From: Sporolituus thermophilus DSM 23256
Lineage (GTDB): Bacteria > Bacillota > Negativicutes > Sporomusales > Thermosinaceae
Assembly (NCBI RefSeq): GCF_900102435.1
Contig: NZ_FNBU01000009.1
Coordinates: forward strand, 1 to 64,000
Length of the DNA stretch: 64,000 nucleotides
Direction of reading: 5' to 3'
Below the pieces are notes generated by a model that saw only the letters and a list, made by a program, of their open reading frames with translations, did no database searches and was not told the origin of the DNA. The stretch's first letter is position 1. The number at the start of each line of letters is the position of its first letter. Shown piece by piece: positions 54,182 through 63,680 of the stretch. A program made the translations under genes and the position numbers.

Positions 54182-55336
54182 TTGAAAAATATTGCTATTT
54201 TGGGAAGTACAGGATCGATAGGGACACAGGCACTGGAGGTAATTGCTGGTCGCCCCGATGAATTTCAGCTTGTTGCCCTTGCTGCGCACAAAAATGATGA
54301 ACTTTTGGCTCGGCAAATTGAACGTTTTAACCCTGACCTGGCGGTTTTAGTCGATAAGGAGGCCGCTCGCCGGCTGCAGCAGAGAAATGTAGGCAAGACA
54401 CGTATTCTGGCAGGGGAAGAAGGTTTGCTGGCAGCTGCCACGTATGATCCTGTCCATACAGTGGTGACATCAATGGTAGGGTTTGCAGGCCTCAAACCTA
54501 CTTTAGCTGCCATTGCAGCGGGGAAAACAATTGCGCTGGCAAATAAAGAAACATTGGTGGCTGCCGGCGAACTGGTGATGACCGAGGCACGAAGGCGCGG
54601 AGTGACGATTTTGCCTGTTGACAGTGAACACAGCGCAATTTTTCAGTGTTTGCAGGGGGAACATAAAAAAAATATTAACAAACTTATTCTGACTGCTTCA
54701 GGCGGCCCCTTTCGCGGTTGGACGCGGGAGAGGATGAGTAAAGTGACGGTCAAGGAATGTCTTGCCCATCCTAATTGGTCGATGGGAAAAAAAATTACCG
54801 TTGATTCGGCGACCTTAATTAACAAAGGACTGGAAGTGATTGAAGCCCGGTGGTTATATGACGTTCCTTACGAGCAGATTGAAGTAGTCATTCACCCGCA
54901 AAGTATTGTTCACTCGATGGTTGAATTCGTTGACGGCAGTATCATGGCACAAATGGGGCGCCCGGACATGCGGCTGCCAATTCAGTACGCTCTCGCATAT
55001 CCTGACCGTTTGCATAATTCTTTTCCGCGCCTTGATTTTTATAATCTTGGGTCTCTGACTTTTGAAGCACCTGATTTAGCAGCTTTCCCTGGCCTAAAGA
55101 TCGCATATGATGCCGGTCGTGCCGGCGGTACGGTGCCGTGCGTCATGAATGCGGCGAATGAAGTTGCCGTAAATGCCTTTCTGCACGGTCAAATTACCTT
55201 TCTCGACATAACTTCCGTAATTCAAGAAGTACTTAATAATCATGAAAAGATAGATGCACCTGGGCTGTCAGACCTTTGCGCCGCCGACCGGTGGGCCCGC
55301 GAGGAAGCGCGGAACATAATCGCTACTTTTAAGTAA
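54182..55336 (+). CDS. dxr: 1-deoxy-D-xylulose 5-phosphate reductoisomerase
   Basis: DXR makes MEP, the committed step of the non-mevalonate isoprenoid pathway. The 384 residues have the NADPH motif AILGSTGSIGTQALEVI, ALANKETLVAAGELVM, the metal-site PVDSEHSAIFQCLQG, and LTASGGPFRGW. The TTG start has GGGGTGG upstream. With uppS, ispG and cdsA it forms a lipid-precursor block. Confidence 0.97.
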   Translation: MKNIAILGSTGSIGTQALEVIAGRPDEFQLVALAAHKNDELLARQIERFNPDLAVLVDKEAARRLQQRNVGKTRILAGEEGLLAAATYDPVHTVVTSMVGFAGLKPTLAAIAAGKTIALANKETLVAAGELVMTEARRRGVTILPVDSEHSAIFQCLQGEHKKNINKLILTASGGPFRGWTRERMSKVTVKECLAHPNWSMGKKITVDSATLINKGLEVIEARWLYDVPYEQIEVVIHPQSIVHSMVEFVDGSIMAQMGRPDMRLPIQYALAYPDRLHNSFPRLDFYNLGSLTFEAPDLAAFPGLKIAYDAGRAGGTVPCVMNAANEVAVNAFLHGQITFLDITSVIQEVLNNHEKIDAPGLSDLCAADRWAREEARNIIATFK

Positions 55337-55357
55337 AAAGGGGCAGGTGAGTATTAT

Positions 55358-56389
55358 TTGTCCACTACCGTAATCGCCACCGTCTTTGTTTTCGGTCTGC
55401 TGATTTTCTTTCATGAACTGGGGCATTTCCTTACTGCCAAAATGGTAGGCATGCGCGTCCACGAATTTGCTATCGGTTTTGGACCTAAACTATGGAGTCG
55501 TAAAAAAGGAGAAACGGTTTACTCGATTCGGGTTATTCCGTTAGGCGGATTTAACAAAATAGCCGGGATGGATCCCGACGAAGAACAGGATGAGCGTTCT
55601 TTTCATGCTAAGCCGATTTGGGCTCGGATGCTGGTAATTGTTGCCGGTTCGGTCATGAATTTCGTCCTGCCGGTTCTCCTGTTTATGTTTGTGTTTATTT
55701 TTGCCGGTATTGATACTCCTTCCGACGAAGCCATCATTGGCAGTGTCTTTCCGGATCGACCGGCGGCCCAGTCCGGGCTGGCACCGGGCGACCGCATTCT
55801 GGCGGTAAATAATCAGGAAGTTTCTTCATGGCGACAATTTGTCAGCCTAGTACAGCCTAACGCTGGCAAAGAGTTGATCATCAAGTTTGAAAGAAATGGA
55901 CAAAGCCATCATACCAGAGTGGTACCAGAATATGATGCTAAAGCGAACCGTGGGATCATTGGCGTTGTTCCGCAAATTCGGAACTATCGGCCGGGAGTGG
56001 CTGAATCTTTAGGCTTGGCCGTAAAGCAAACGTATATGGTAGCAAGCAATATGTTGGCTGGTATTGGGCAGATGATTACCGGTAAAGCTCCTGCTGACGT
56101 TGCCGGTCCGATCGGTGTTGCCCAAATGGCTGGGCAGGTGGCACAACTTGGTGTTACACCGCTACTTCAATTCGCGGCCTTTTTAAGTATCAACTTAGGG
56201 CTAATTAATCTGTTTCCAGTACCCGTACTGGACGGCGGCCATGTTGTTACCCTTGCCGTCGAGGCCATTCGCGGCAAGCCATTAAACCGCAACAGTCTGC
56301 AATTTATTCAAATGATAGGTTTTACCTTGCTAATGCTGTTGCTGATTGTTGCAACGTTTAAGGATATTAGCCGGCTTCGTCTGTTTTAA
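55358..56389 (+). CDS. rseP: RIP metalloprotease RseP/RasP
   Basis: This site-2 protease cleaves membrane-embedded substrates such as anti-sigma factors and signal-peptide remnants. The 343 residues have the zinc site HELGH (residues 19-23), a PDZ domain (about 125-190) and the third zinc ligand in LFPVPVLDGGHVVTLA. The usual four membrane helices are visible. The TTG start has a weak AGGTGAG upstream. The position after dxr matches rasP in Bacillus. Confidence 0.96.
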   Translation: MSTTVIATVFVFGLLIFFHELGHFLTAKMVGMRVHEFAIGFGPKLWSRKKGETVYSIRVIPLGGFNKIAGMDPDEEQDERSFHAKPIWARMLVIVAGSVMNFVLPVLLFMFVFIFAGIDTPSDEAIIGSVFPDRPAAQSGLAPGDRILAVNNQEVSSWRQFVSLVQPNAGKELIIKFERNGQSHHTRVVPEYDAKANRGIIGVVPQIRNYRPGVAESLGLAVKQTYMVASNMLAGIGQMITGKAPADVAGPIGVAQMAGQVAQLGVTPLLQFAAFLSINLGLINLFPVPVLDGGHVVTLAVEAIRGKPLNRNSLQFIQMIGFTLLMLLLIVATFKDISRLRLF

Positions 56390-56423
56390 TAATTTCTAAA
56401 AACTATGTATGGGATGATAGTTT

Positions 56424-57491
56424 ATGCGGCGAAAAAAGACTTGCCCAATCCGTATCGGCAATGTGATTGTCGGCGGGAATGCTCCCATTTCCGTGCAGTC
56501 TATGACTAATACTAAAACAGAAAATGTTGACGCAACGGTAGCTCAGATACGGCGCTTAGCCGAGGCCGGCTGTGACATCGTCCGGGTAGCTGTGCCGAAC
56601 CTGGCGGCGGCCGAGGCTATTGAGTCTATCAAAAAACATGTTAGTCTCCCCATTGTTGCTGATATTCATTTCGATTATCGTTTGGCCCTTGCCGCTATCG
56701 AACGCGGCGCCGACGCGCTACGATTAAATCCAGGGAATATCCGTGAGCCTGAACATGTTAAGGCTGTGGTAAACCAGGCGAAGAAAAGACGTATTCCGAT
56801 TCGTATTGGGGTTAACGCCGGCTCGCTTGACCCGGCGATACTCGACAAGTATGGAGGACATCCGACTCCCGAGGCGATGGTTGAAAGTGCCTTGCAGCAT
56901 GTGACAATTTTGGAAAACCTAGACTTTTGCGATATAAAAATTTCGCTTAAAGCCAACGACGTCCCAATGACGATTGAAGCCTACCGGTTAATGTCTGATA
57001 CCGTCGACTATCCGCTTCACCTCGGAATTACCGAGGCCGGCACGGTCCGGTCTGGGATTATTAAGTCGGCGGTTGGCATAGGCGCCTTGTTGGCCGAAGG
57101 AATTGGCGATACTATTCGGGTCTCACTGACCGGCGACCCGGTAGAAGAAGTCAGGGTAGGCAATGAGATATTGAAAGCACTTGGTTTGCGCAGTTATGGT
57201 CCGACGTTGGTTTCTTGCCCCACTTGCGGGCGGTGCGATATCGACCTTGAGAAGTTGGCCGTACAGGTTGAGCAGCGGCTAAGCGGCATCCGTAAACCGA
57301 TTAAGGTAGCGGTTATGGGCTGCGTTGTCAATGGCCCCGGCGAAGCCCGTGAGGCTGATATTGGTATTGCTGGCGGCAAGGGACAGGGACTGGTATTTCG
57401 GAAAGGTGAAATTGTCAAGAAAGTAGATGAAGATGAACTGATACCGGCGTTATTTGCCGAATTAGACAGGCTTATTAAGGAGGCAGAATAA
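56424..57491 (+). CDS. ispG: (E)-4-hydroxy-3-methylbut-2-enyl-diphosphate synthase
   Basis: IspG converts MEcPP to HMBPP using an iron-sulfur cluster. The 355 residues begin [20 protein letters not shown] with [14 protein letters not shown], and carry the cluster ligands in [15 protein letters not shown] and [20 protein letters not shown]. Length is normal for the bacterial type. The Shine-Dalgarno is weak. proS starts one base after its stop. Confidence 0.97.
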   Translation: MRRKKTCPIRIGNVIVGGNAPISVQSMTNTKTENVDATVAQIRRLAEAGCDIVRVAVPNLAAAEAIESIKKHVSLPIVADIHFDYRLALAAIERGADALRLNPGNIREPEHVKAVVNQAKKRRIPIRIGVNAGSLDPAILDKYGGHPTPEAMVESALQHVTILENLDFCDIKISLKANDVPMTIEAYRLMSDTVDYPLHLGITEAGTVRSGIIKSAVGIGALLAEGIGDTIRVSLTGDPVEEVRVGNEILKALGLRSYGPTLVSCPTCGRCDIDLEKLAVQVEQRLSGIRKPIKVAVMGCVVNGPGEAREADIGIAGGKGQGLVFRKGEIVKKVDEDELIPALFAELDRLIKEAE

Positions 57492-57492
57492 A

Positions 57493-59196
57493 ATGCGCGC
57501 ATCAAACCTATATGCTCCCACACTGCGGGAAACACCTGCGGAAGCGGAAGTAATCAGCCATCAATTAATGCTGCGAGCAGGGATGATCAGAAAAGCGGCC
57601 GGCGGGATCTATACCTACCTACCTTTAGCCTGGCGGGTATTAAAAAAAATCGAGGACATTATCCGCGAAGAGATGGACGCTAAAGGCGGCCAGGAACTGT
57701 TAATGCCCATTGTCCAGCCGGCAGAGATATGGAAGGAGACAGGGCGCTGGGACGTTTACGGCGACGAAATGTTCCGACTGAAAGATCGTCACCAACGCGA
57801 TTTCTGTCTCGGTCCTACCCACGAAGAAATGATTACCACCCTTGTCCGGGATGAAGTGCGGTCTTACCGGCAATTACCGTTATTGCTTTACCAAATTCAG
57901 AACAAGTACCGCGATGAAATCAGGCCGCGCTTCGGTCTGATGCGGGGGCGTGAATTTATCATGAAAGATTTATATTCCTTTGACCGTGACGAGGAAGGAC
58001 TTAACGAAAGCTATAATAAAATGTATGACGCCTATACCCGGGTGTTTACGCGCTGTGGTCTTACTTTCAGGCCGGTTGAGGCTGATTCGGGAGCTATTGG
58101 CGGCAGTGGGTCCCACGAATTTATGGTCTTGGCCGAGTCGGGTGAAGCGGCAATTGTTTACTGTACAACCTGTGACTATGCGGCTAACGTGGAGAAAGCC
58201 GAACTAAAGCCTATCCACGCGATGGAAGAAGAGCGGTTAGCGATGGAAATAGTCGAAACTCCCGGCCGCAAAACCATTGGGGATGTTACGGCGTTTTTGG
58301 GAATTAGCCCCGAAAAAACGGTTAAAACGCTGGCGTATCAGACGGAAAAAGGGCTGGTACTGGCTTTGGTTCGCGGCGATCATGAGGTTAATGAAATTAA
58401 ACTTAAAAATGAGCTCAATTGTCTACAGCTCGAATTAGCGTCGGAAGCAGCGGTAATCGGAGCTTTAGGCTGTGAGCCTGGTTTCATCGGGCCGGTTGGC
58501 GTAAAAGATATTACAATTGTGGCCGATGCTACGGTCATGAACTTATTTAACGTTGTTTGCGGTGCCAATAAAGTGGACAAACATTACCGCAACGTCAATC
58601 CCGGCCGGGATTTTACGGCAACTAAAGTAGCAGATATCCGGTTGATTCAAGAGAACGATCCTTGTCCGCGCTGCGGTGCTTCCGTTAAAACAGCGCGGGG
58701 GATTGAAGTCGGACAGGTCTTTAAACTCTATACAAAATACAGCAATGCTTTAGGCGCTACTTATCTGGACGAAAACGGGCAGGAGCGGCCTATTGTCATG
58801 GGATGCTACGGTATAGGCGTAACCCGGACAATGGCTGCTGCTATCGAGCAAAACCATGATGAAAACGGCATTATTTGGCCGGTGCCTATTGCGCCTTTTC
58901 AGGTTGTAGTCATTCCGGTCAACGCCAAAGAAGAAGCGCAAATGTCGCTGGCAGAAGAAGTATATACTGAGTTGAACAAAGCAGGGGTTGAAGCCATATT
59001 AGATGATCGCAACGAGCGTCCCGGTGTTAAATTTAAGGATGCTGACCTGATTGGCTATCCCTTGCGAGTTACTATTGGACCAAAAGCACTGAGCGAAGGC
59101 CGTGTAGAAGTCAAAGTGCGCCGTACCGGCGAAATTATTTATTTCGACAAAGCAAATTATGTTAGTGAGGTTCAGGCGCTTCTTGCACGATTATAG
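57493..59196 (+). CDS. proS: prolyl-tRNA synthetase
   Basis: ProRS charges tRNA-Pro. The 567 residues are of the long bacterial type with an INS editing domain (about residues 225-405) between class II motifs 2 and 3. Visible blocks are [76 protein letters not shown] and the C-terminal anticodon domain. AAGGAGG lies just inside the ispG end. A strong terminator follows. Confidence 0.98.
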   Translation: MRASNLYAPTLRETPAEAEVISHQLMLRAGMIRKAAGGIYTYLPLAWRVLKKIEDIIREEMDAKGGQELLMPIVQPAEIWKETGRWDVYGDEMFRLKDRHQRDFCLGPTHEEMITTLVRDEVRSYRQLPLLLYQIQNKYRDEIRPRFGLMRGREFIMKDLYSFDRDEEGLNESYNKMYDAYTRVFTRCGLTFRPVEADSGAIGGSGSHEFMVLAESGEAAIVYCTTCDYAANVEKAELKPIHAMEEERLAMEIVETPGRKTIGDVTAFLGISPEKTVKTLAYQTEKGLVLALVRGDHEVNEIKLKNELNCLQLELASEAAVIGALGCEPGFIGPVGVKDITIVADATVMNLFNVVCGANKVDKHYRNVNPGRDFTATKVADIRLIQENDPCPRCGASVKTARGIEVGQVFKLYTKYSNALGATYLDENGQERPIVMGCYGIGVTRTMAAAIEQNHDENGIIWPVPIAPFQVVVIPVNAKEEAQMSLAEEVYTELNKAGVEAILDDRNERPGVKFKDADLIGYPLRVTIGPKALSEGRVEVKVRRTGEIIYFDKANYVSEVQALLARL

Positions 59197-59204
59197 TCAT
59201 GACC

Positions 59205-59240
59205 AAAACGCGTGATAGTATCTATCACGCGTTTTAATTT
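59205..59240 (+). terminator. rho-independent terminator after proS
   Basis: A perfect 14-bp stem pairs 59205-59218 with 59222-59235 around a TAT loop. The 3' arm ends TTTT followed by AATTT. It closes the uppS-to-proS run. Confidence 0.88.
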
Positions 59241-59319
59241 ACTCTGCCTCTTAGTCATTGGCCACTAGCCTACGTTCACGTGTTAGGATTTTCGGGCAGT
59301 TTGCCGATTTTTAAAGGTG

Positions 59320-59348
59320 TTCTTTCCATAGCGAGATTGTGCTAAAAT
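59320..59348 (+). promoter_or_regulatory. candidate polC promoter
   Basis: TAAAAT (59343-59348) is preceded by an extended TGC and by TTCTTT (59320-59325) at 17 bases, a weak -35. It lies 34 bases upstream of the polC ATG and after the proS terminator, where a promoter is needed. Confidence 0.4.
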
Positions 59349-59381
59349 AGGTTATGAGTGCCATAGTGGGAGAGGTAATTC

Positions 59382-62300
59382 ATGCACAATTATTGTATCA
59401 TACCCGACCGTGATTGCCGGGAATTTTGGAAATTTGTCGACAACCTGGCAATCGCGAGCAAATATAAGGATATTCTACAACGAAGCATTATAACCCGGGT
59501 TGAGGTGAATACCGCCGAAGGTACATGGGATTTATTTATTAATCTTGCTCAACCATTACCTTCTAAGGTCTTTGAGGTGGCAGCTCAATATTTATCGGCG
59601 TCATGCGGATTAACGAGAGTGACCTTTCATCAGGCGGTGCGTGATCTCGATGAAGTTCTTACTAACGAATGGCCAAAGTTAGTCGCCCAGGTGTCTCAGG
59701 GTAACCAGGCCATTGCCGTGCTGCTTGGTCACGCTAATTACCGTATTGATGGGGATACGCTTACCATTGAAGTTGAAGGCGAGTTATCGGCTGAGATGCT
59801 GATCAGCAAGAAAATAGATGAAAGTATCAGGGACTATATTCTTCATGAAGTTGGCCAGCATTGCCAAGTAAAGTTTCTTTCCTCCCAGCCGACGGCCGAG
59901 ATCATTTCTAATGAAGATCTGATAACGCCTGAATACCTGGAAGCGCTTACAGAATGTCAAGATCCACGGGAGAAGCAGGATAACAATCCTGTTATTTTCG
60001 GTCGAAATATTAAAGACGATCCGGTGCCAATCAGTAGTGTTCAGGATGAAGCGCGTAACATTGTTATTGAAGGAGAAATTATCAGCTTTGAGACGCGTGA
60101 CCTCCGTTCCGGTCGTACGCTGCTCACCTTTGATCTGGCCGATACCACAGATGGCATAAGCGGCAAGGTATTTTTTGAGGATGCCGAAGAAGCCGGCAAG
60201 GTAACTAAAATTCTCAGTGAGGGCATGTGGGTCAAGGTAAAGGGGACCGTTCAGTTTGACAAGTTTGGTAATGAATTGATGATGTTTGCAGATAGTATGT
60301 GCCGAACTCATAAACAGGAGCGCATGGATACGGCCGTCATCCCGCGGGTGGAACTTCATGCCCATACGCGGATGAGTAATATGGATGCCGTTGTCTCTGC
60401 AAAACAACTTATCAAGACAGCGGCAAAATGGAAGCATCCGGCGATTGCCATTACGGACCATGGCGTAGTTCAGGCTTTCCCTGAGGCCTATGAGGAAGCC
60501 GCGAAGGCCGGTATAAAGGTAATTTACGGAATGGAAGGCTACCTCTTTGACGATGATATAACGCAAGCCCGTCATATAATTATTTTGGCCAAGAATGCAA
60601 TAGGACTGCGAAATTTGTACCGCCTTGTCTCATTGTCTCACTTAAAATTTCTGTACCGGACACCCCGCATTCCTCGCACGGCACTGGAAGAACACCGTGA
60701 AGGCCTCATCTTAGGTTCAGCCTGCGAAGCCGGTGAACTTATTCAAGCCATTCTAGCAGGTGCTTCAGAGGAAAACCTTCTAAAAATTGCTTCATTTTAT
60801 GATTATTTGGAGATTCAACCGATCGGCAACAACGCTTTTCTGGTGCGAGAAGGCAAGGTAGCCGATGACGAAGGGTTACGGCAATTAAATTTACGCGTTT
60901 GCGAAATAGGAGAAAAACTTAATAAACCCGTTGTCGCTACCTGTGACGTTCATTTTCTAAACCCGGAAGATGAGGTTTATCGTCGGATTTTAATGGCTGG
61001 GCAAGGGTTTGCCGATGCCGACCAGCAGCCGCCCCTTTACTTCCGTACTACTGACGAGATGTTAAACGAGTTTGCTTATCTGGGGGCGGATAAGGCATAC
61101 GAGGTAGTAGTCGAAAACTCCAGGCGCATAAGCGAGTTGATTGAACAGTTTAAACCTATTCCGGATGAGCTTTATGCGCCCAAAATTCCCGGAGCGGAGG
61201 AACAAATCCGGTCAATGGCCTACCAACGAGCAATCGAGCTGTACGGTGATCCGTTGCCCGAGATTGTTGCTTCTCGACTAAAATATGAGTTGGATTCAAT
61301 TATTAACAACGGTTTTGCCGTCTTGTATCTTATCGCTCACAAGCTGGTCAAAAAATCTTTGGATGACGGTTATCTTGTCGGATCGCGCGGTTCGGTCGGT
61401 TCTTCTTTCGTCGCTACCATGACAGGTATTACCGAGGTTAATCCCTTGGCTCCCCATTGGCGTTGCCCGGCATGTAAGCATTCCGAATTTATTACCGATG
61501 GCAGTTATGGTAGCGGTTTTGATTTACCTGATAAACATTGTCCTCAATGCCAAACACTAATGAAAAAAGACGGGCATGATATTCCTTTTGCTGTTTTCAT
61601 GGGCTTTCACGGTGACAAAGTGCCGGATATCGATCTGAACTTTTCCGGGGAATACCAACCGATTGCGCATAAGTATACAGAGGAACTCTTTGGGCGGGAC
61701 AATGTATTTCGGGCTGGTACCATTGCAACTATCGCCGATAAAACGGCTTTCGGTTTTGTTAAAAATTATTTTGCTGATAAAGGATATGCCGCTCGTAATG
61801 CTTATATTAATAAGCTTGTTAGCGGCTGCACGGGCGTGAAGCGTACGACCGGACAGCATCCCGGCGGCATAATGGTAGTTCCCCGCGATATGGACGTGCA
61901 TCATTTTACTCCCATCCAATATCCGGCTGATGACAAAAACTCTTCAACAATTACTACCCATTTCGACTATCATTCCATCAGTAGCCGTCTCGTAAAACTG
62001 GATATTCTGGGGCATGACGATCCGACTGTTATTAAAATGTTGGAGGATCTTACCGGTATTGATGCTAAACAAATACCTTTCGACGATGCAAAGACTATGA
62101 GTCTTTTCTCGTCAACGGAAGCGTTGGGATTGACGCCCGAGCAGTTGGGTACCACTGTGGGCACCTTCGGTATCCCAGAGTTCGGCACAAAATTTGTCCG
62201 GCAGATGCTAGAAGATACGAAACCCAAGACATTCAGCGAGTTGGTCCGGATTAGCGGTTTTTCTCATGGTACGGATGTCTGGCTGAATAACGCTCAGGAT

Positions 62301-63047
62301 TTAATAAAAAAGGGCATTGCCAAACTTTCTGAAGCCATTTCTGCCCGGGACGATATTATGGTTTACTTGATTCAGAAAGGTTTAGAACCTCAAATCGCTT
62401 TTAAAATCATGGAAGGCGTCCGTAAAGGAAAAGGAGTAAAGCCGGAAGATGTAGAGTATATGCGCTCAAAAGGCGTGCCAGAGTGGTATATTGAGTCGTG
62501 CCAGAAAATCAAATACATGTTTCCCAAAGCCCACGCGGTAGCGTATGTAATGATGGCATTCCGCATTGCCTATTGTAAAGTTCATTACCCGTTGGCTTTT
62601 TACGCTTCCTATTTCACTGTACGGGCTACTGACTTTGACGCCGACCTGATAATCCAGGGCGAGGCCGCCTTGCGTTCCAAAATCAATGAGTTTGAACAGA
62701 AAGGCAATAATCTTACGGCAAAAGAAAAAAGCCAATTAACCATAATGGAAATGGCTTTGGAGATGTACTTGCGCGGTTATATCTTTCACCCTGTTAATAT
62801 ATACCGTTCAGATGCAGCAAAGTTTTTAATCGTTGACAATGGGTTGTTGCCGCCAATAGGTTCGCTGCAGGGAGTTGGTGATACGGCTGCCCGCAATATT
62901 GTCCAGGCTCGCGAGGAACGACCTTTTTCTTCGGTTGAAGACTTACGCACTCGCGCACGGGTCTCAAAGACGGTCATCGACACTTTGAAAGATCACGGTT
63001 GCCTTGCCGATCTTCCTGAAACTGACCAGATTATGCTTTTTGCCTAA
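59382..63047 (+). CDS. polC: DNA polymerase III subunit alpha, PolC type, lacking the exonuclease domain
   Basis: PolC is the main replicative polymerase of Firmicutes. The 1221 residues show an N-terminal domain, an OB fold (about 225-310), PHP-N (VELHAHTRMSNMDAV near 325, AITDHGVVQAFPEAYEEAAK), then directly the second half of PHP (ARHIIILAKNAIGLRNLYRL), the palm with PDIDLNFSGEYQ, the zinc element (CPACK...CPQC) and C-terminal domains. In Bacillus a DnaQ-like exonuclease of about 200 residues interrupts PHP; here the flanks join at about residue 390 with no such domain, matching the short length. GGAG lies upstream of the ATG. Confidence 0.96.
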   Translation: MHNYCIIPDRDCREFWKFVDNLAIASKYKDILQRSIITRVEVNTAEGTWDLFINLAQPLPSKVFEVAAQYLSASCGLTRVTFHQAVRDLDEVLTNEWPKLVAQVSQGNQAIAVLLGHANYRIDGDTLTIEVEGELSAEMLISKKIDESIRDYILHEVGQHCQVKFLSSQPTAEIISNEDLITPEYLEALTECQDPREKQDNNPVIFGRNIKDDPVPISSVQDEARNIVIEGEIISFETRDLRSGRTLLTFDLADTTDGISGKVFFEDAEEAGKVTKILSEGMWVKVKGTVQFDKFGNELMMFADSMCRTHKQERMDTAVIPRVELHAHTRMSNMDAVVSAKQLIKTAAKWKHPAIAITDHGVVQAFPEAYEEAAKAGIKVIYGMEGYLFDDDITQARHIIILAKNAIGLRNLYRLVSLSHLKFLYRTPRIPRTALEEHREGLILGSACEAGELIQAILAGASEENLLKIASFYDYLEIQPIGNNAFLVREGKVADDEGLRQLNLRVCEIGEKLNKPVVATCDVHFLNPEDEVYRRILMAGQGFADADQQPPLYFRTTDEMLNEFAYLGADKAYEVVVENSRRISELIEQFKPIPDELYAPKIPGAEEQIRSMAYQRAIELYGDPLPEIVASRLKYELDSIINNGFAVLYLIAHKLVKKSLDDGYLVGSRGSVGSSFVATMTGITEVNPLAPHWRCPACKHSEFITDGSYGSGFDLPDKHCPQCQTLMKKDGHDIPFAVFMGFHGDKVPDIDLNFSGEYQPIAHKYTEELFGRDNVFRAGTIATIADKTAFGFVKNYFADKGYAARNAYINKLVSGCTGVKRTTGQHPGGIMVVPRDMDVHHFTPIQYPADDKNSSTITTHFDYHSISSRLVKLDILGHDDPTVIKMLEDLTGIDAKQIPFDDAKTMSLFSSTEALGLTPEQLGTTVGTFGIPEFGTKFVRQMLEDTKPKTFSELVRISGFSHGTDVWLNNAQDLIKKGIAKLSEAISARDDIMVYLIQKGLEPQIAFKIMEGVRKGKGVKPEDVEYMRSKGVPEWYIESCQKIKYMFPKAHAVAYVMMAFRIAYCKVHYPLAFYASYFTVRATDFDADLIIQGEAALRSKINEFEQKGNNLTAKEKSQLTIMEMALEMYLRGYIFHPVNIYRSDAAKFLIVDNGLLPPIGSLQGVGDTAARNIVQAREERPFSSVEDLRTRARVSKTVIDTLKDHGCLADLPETDQIMLFA

Positions 63048-63104
63048 TGTTGGGGTTAGTGCAAATGTATTTATTGTGAATTTTAGATAGTCAAAAAAGA
63101 AGAG

Positions 63105-63148
63105 ACATCACCTCCGCGTAACCAAAAACGATTACACGGAGGTGATGT
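63105..63148 (+). promoter_or_regulatory. hairpin sequestering a consensus Shine-Dalgarno
   Basis: ACATCACCTCCG (63105-63116) pairs with CGGAGGTGATGT (63137-63148); a further GTAA/TTAC (63118-63121 with 63132-63135) extends the stem after one mismatch. The 3' arm contains GGAGGTGAT, a full Shine-Dalgarno, and the 5' arm contains ATCACCTCC, the same as the 16S rRNA 3' end. Only three T follow, so it is a poor terminator. Confidence 0.5.
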
Positions 63149-63151
63149 TTC

Positions 63152-63220
63152 ATGGAGTATTGTTCACTCTCTAATACTGTCTTTCCTCTCAATTATCTTG
63201 GCTTTTCGCTTTACCTTTAG
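63152..63220 (+). CDS. candidate 22-residue leader peptide or small protein
   Basis: An ATG at 63152 lies nine bases after GGAGG (63138-63142) and opens a 22-codon frame (MEYCSLSNTVFPLNYLGFSL plus Tyr-Leu) ending TAG at 63220. Its ribosome binding site is inside the strong hairpin just upstream. It may be a regulated leader or a membrane micropeptide; a second ATG at 63145 gives nine codons. No homology is known to me. Confidence 0.25.
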   Translation: MEYCSLSNTVFPLNYLGFSLYL

Positions 63221-63238
63221 CAAGTTTTTGGGTATCAT
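63210..63238 (+). promoter_or_regulatory. candidate promoter of mgsA-lspA
   Basis: TTTACC (63210-63215), a 17-base spacer and TATCAT (63233-63238) lie 36 bases upstream of the mgsA start. The -10 matches five of six and the -35 four of six consensus bases. Confidence 0.4.
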
Positions 63239-63274
63239 TTAAATATCGGAGACGAATTTAGGAGGAAGCCCTTT

Positions 63275-63640
63275 GTGCGTACGATCGCCCTTATTGCCCA
63301 TGATCGCAAAAAACAGGAAATGCTTGATTTTGTAATTGCCCACCGTGAAATATTGGCAAAACATAATTTAGTGGCCACGGCGACCACAGGAAGACTCATT
63401 AGCGAAAAGACCGGGCTGGCAGTTACCTCGTATTTATCGGGCCCGCTTGGCGGGGATTTACAAATCGGGGCGCGGATCGCCTGCAAAGAGATTGATCTGG
63501 TTATTTTTTTGCGCGATCCTCTTACGGCTCAGCCTCATGAACCTGATATTACTGCCTTATTGCGGGTGTGCGACGTTCATAATATTCCAGTAGCGACCAA
63601 TGAACGGGGCGCCCATTTGATGCTCTCCGCTTTACTATAG
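63275..63640 (+). CDS. mgsA: methylglyoxal synthase
   Basis: MgsA converts dihydroxyacetone phosphate to methylglyoxal, a glycolytic bypass that restores free phosphate. The 121 residues begin [19 protein letters not shown] and include the phosphate-binding [23 protein letters not shown] with the catalytic Asp region, and [16 protein letters not shown]. The GTG start has AGGAGG nine bases upstream. lspA starts 40 bases later. Confidence 0.96.
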   Translation: MRTIALIAHDRKKQEMLDFVIAHREILAKHNLVATATTGRLISEKTGLAVTSYLSGPLGGDLQIGARIACKEIDLVIFLRDPLTAQPHEPDITALLRVCDVHNIPVATNERGAHLMLSALL

Positions 63641-63680
63641 ACGCGGATTTAGTGGGAAACAAGGATAGGAGCGAGAGTTT

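Noticed and set aside
59784-60575. 263-codon open frame on the minus strand opposite polC
   Set aside because: It has no ribosome binding site, no recognisable motif, and lies wholly antisense to strongly conserved PolC codons; it is a shadow frame.
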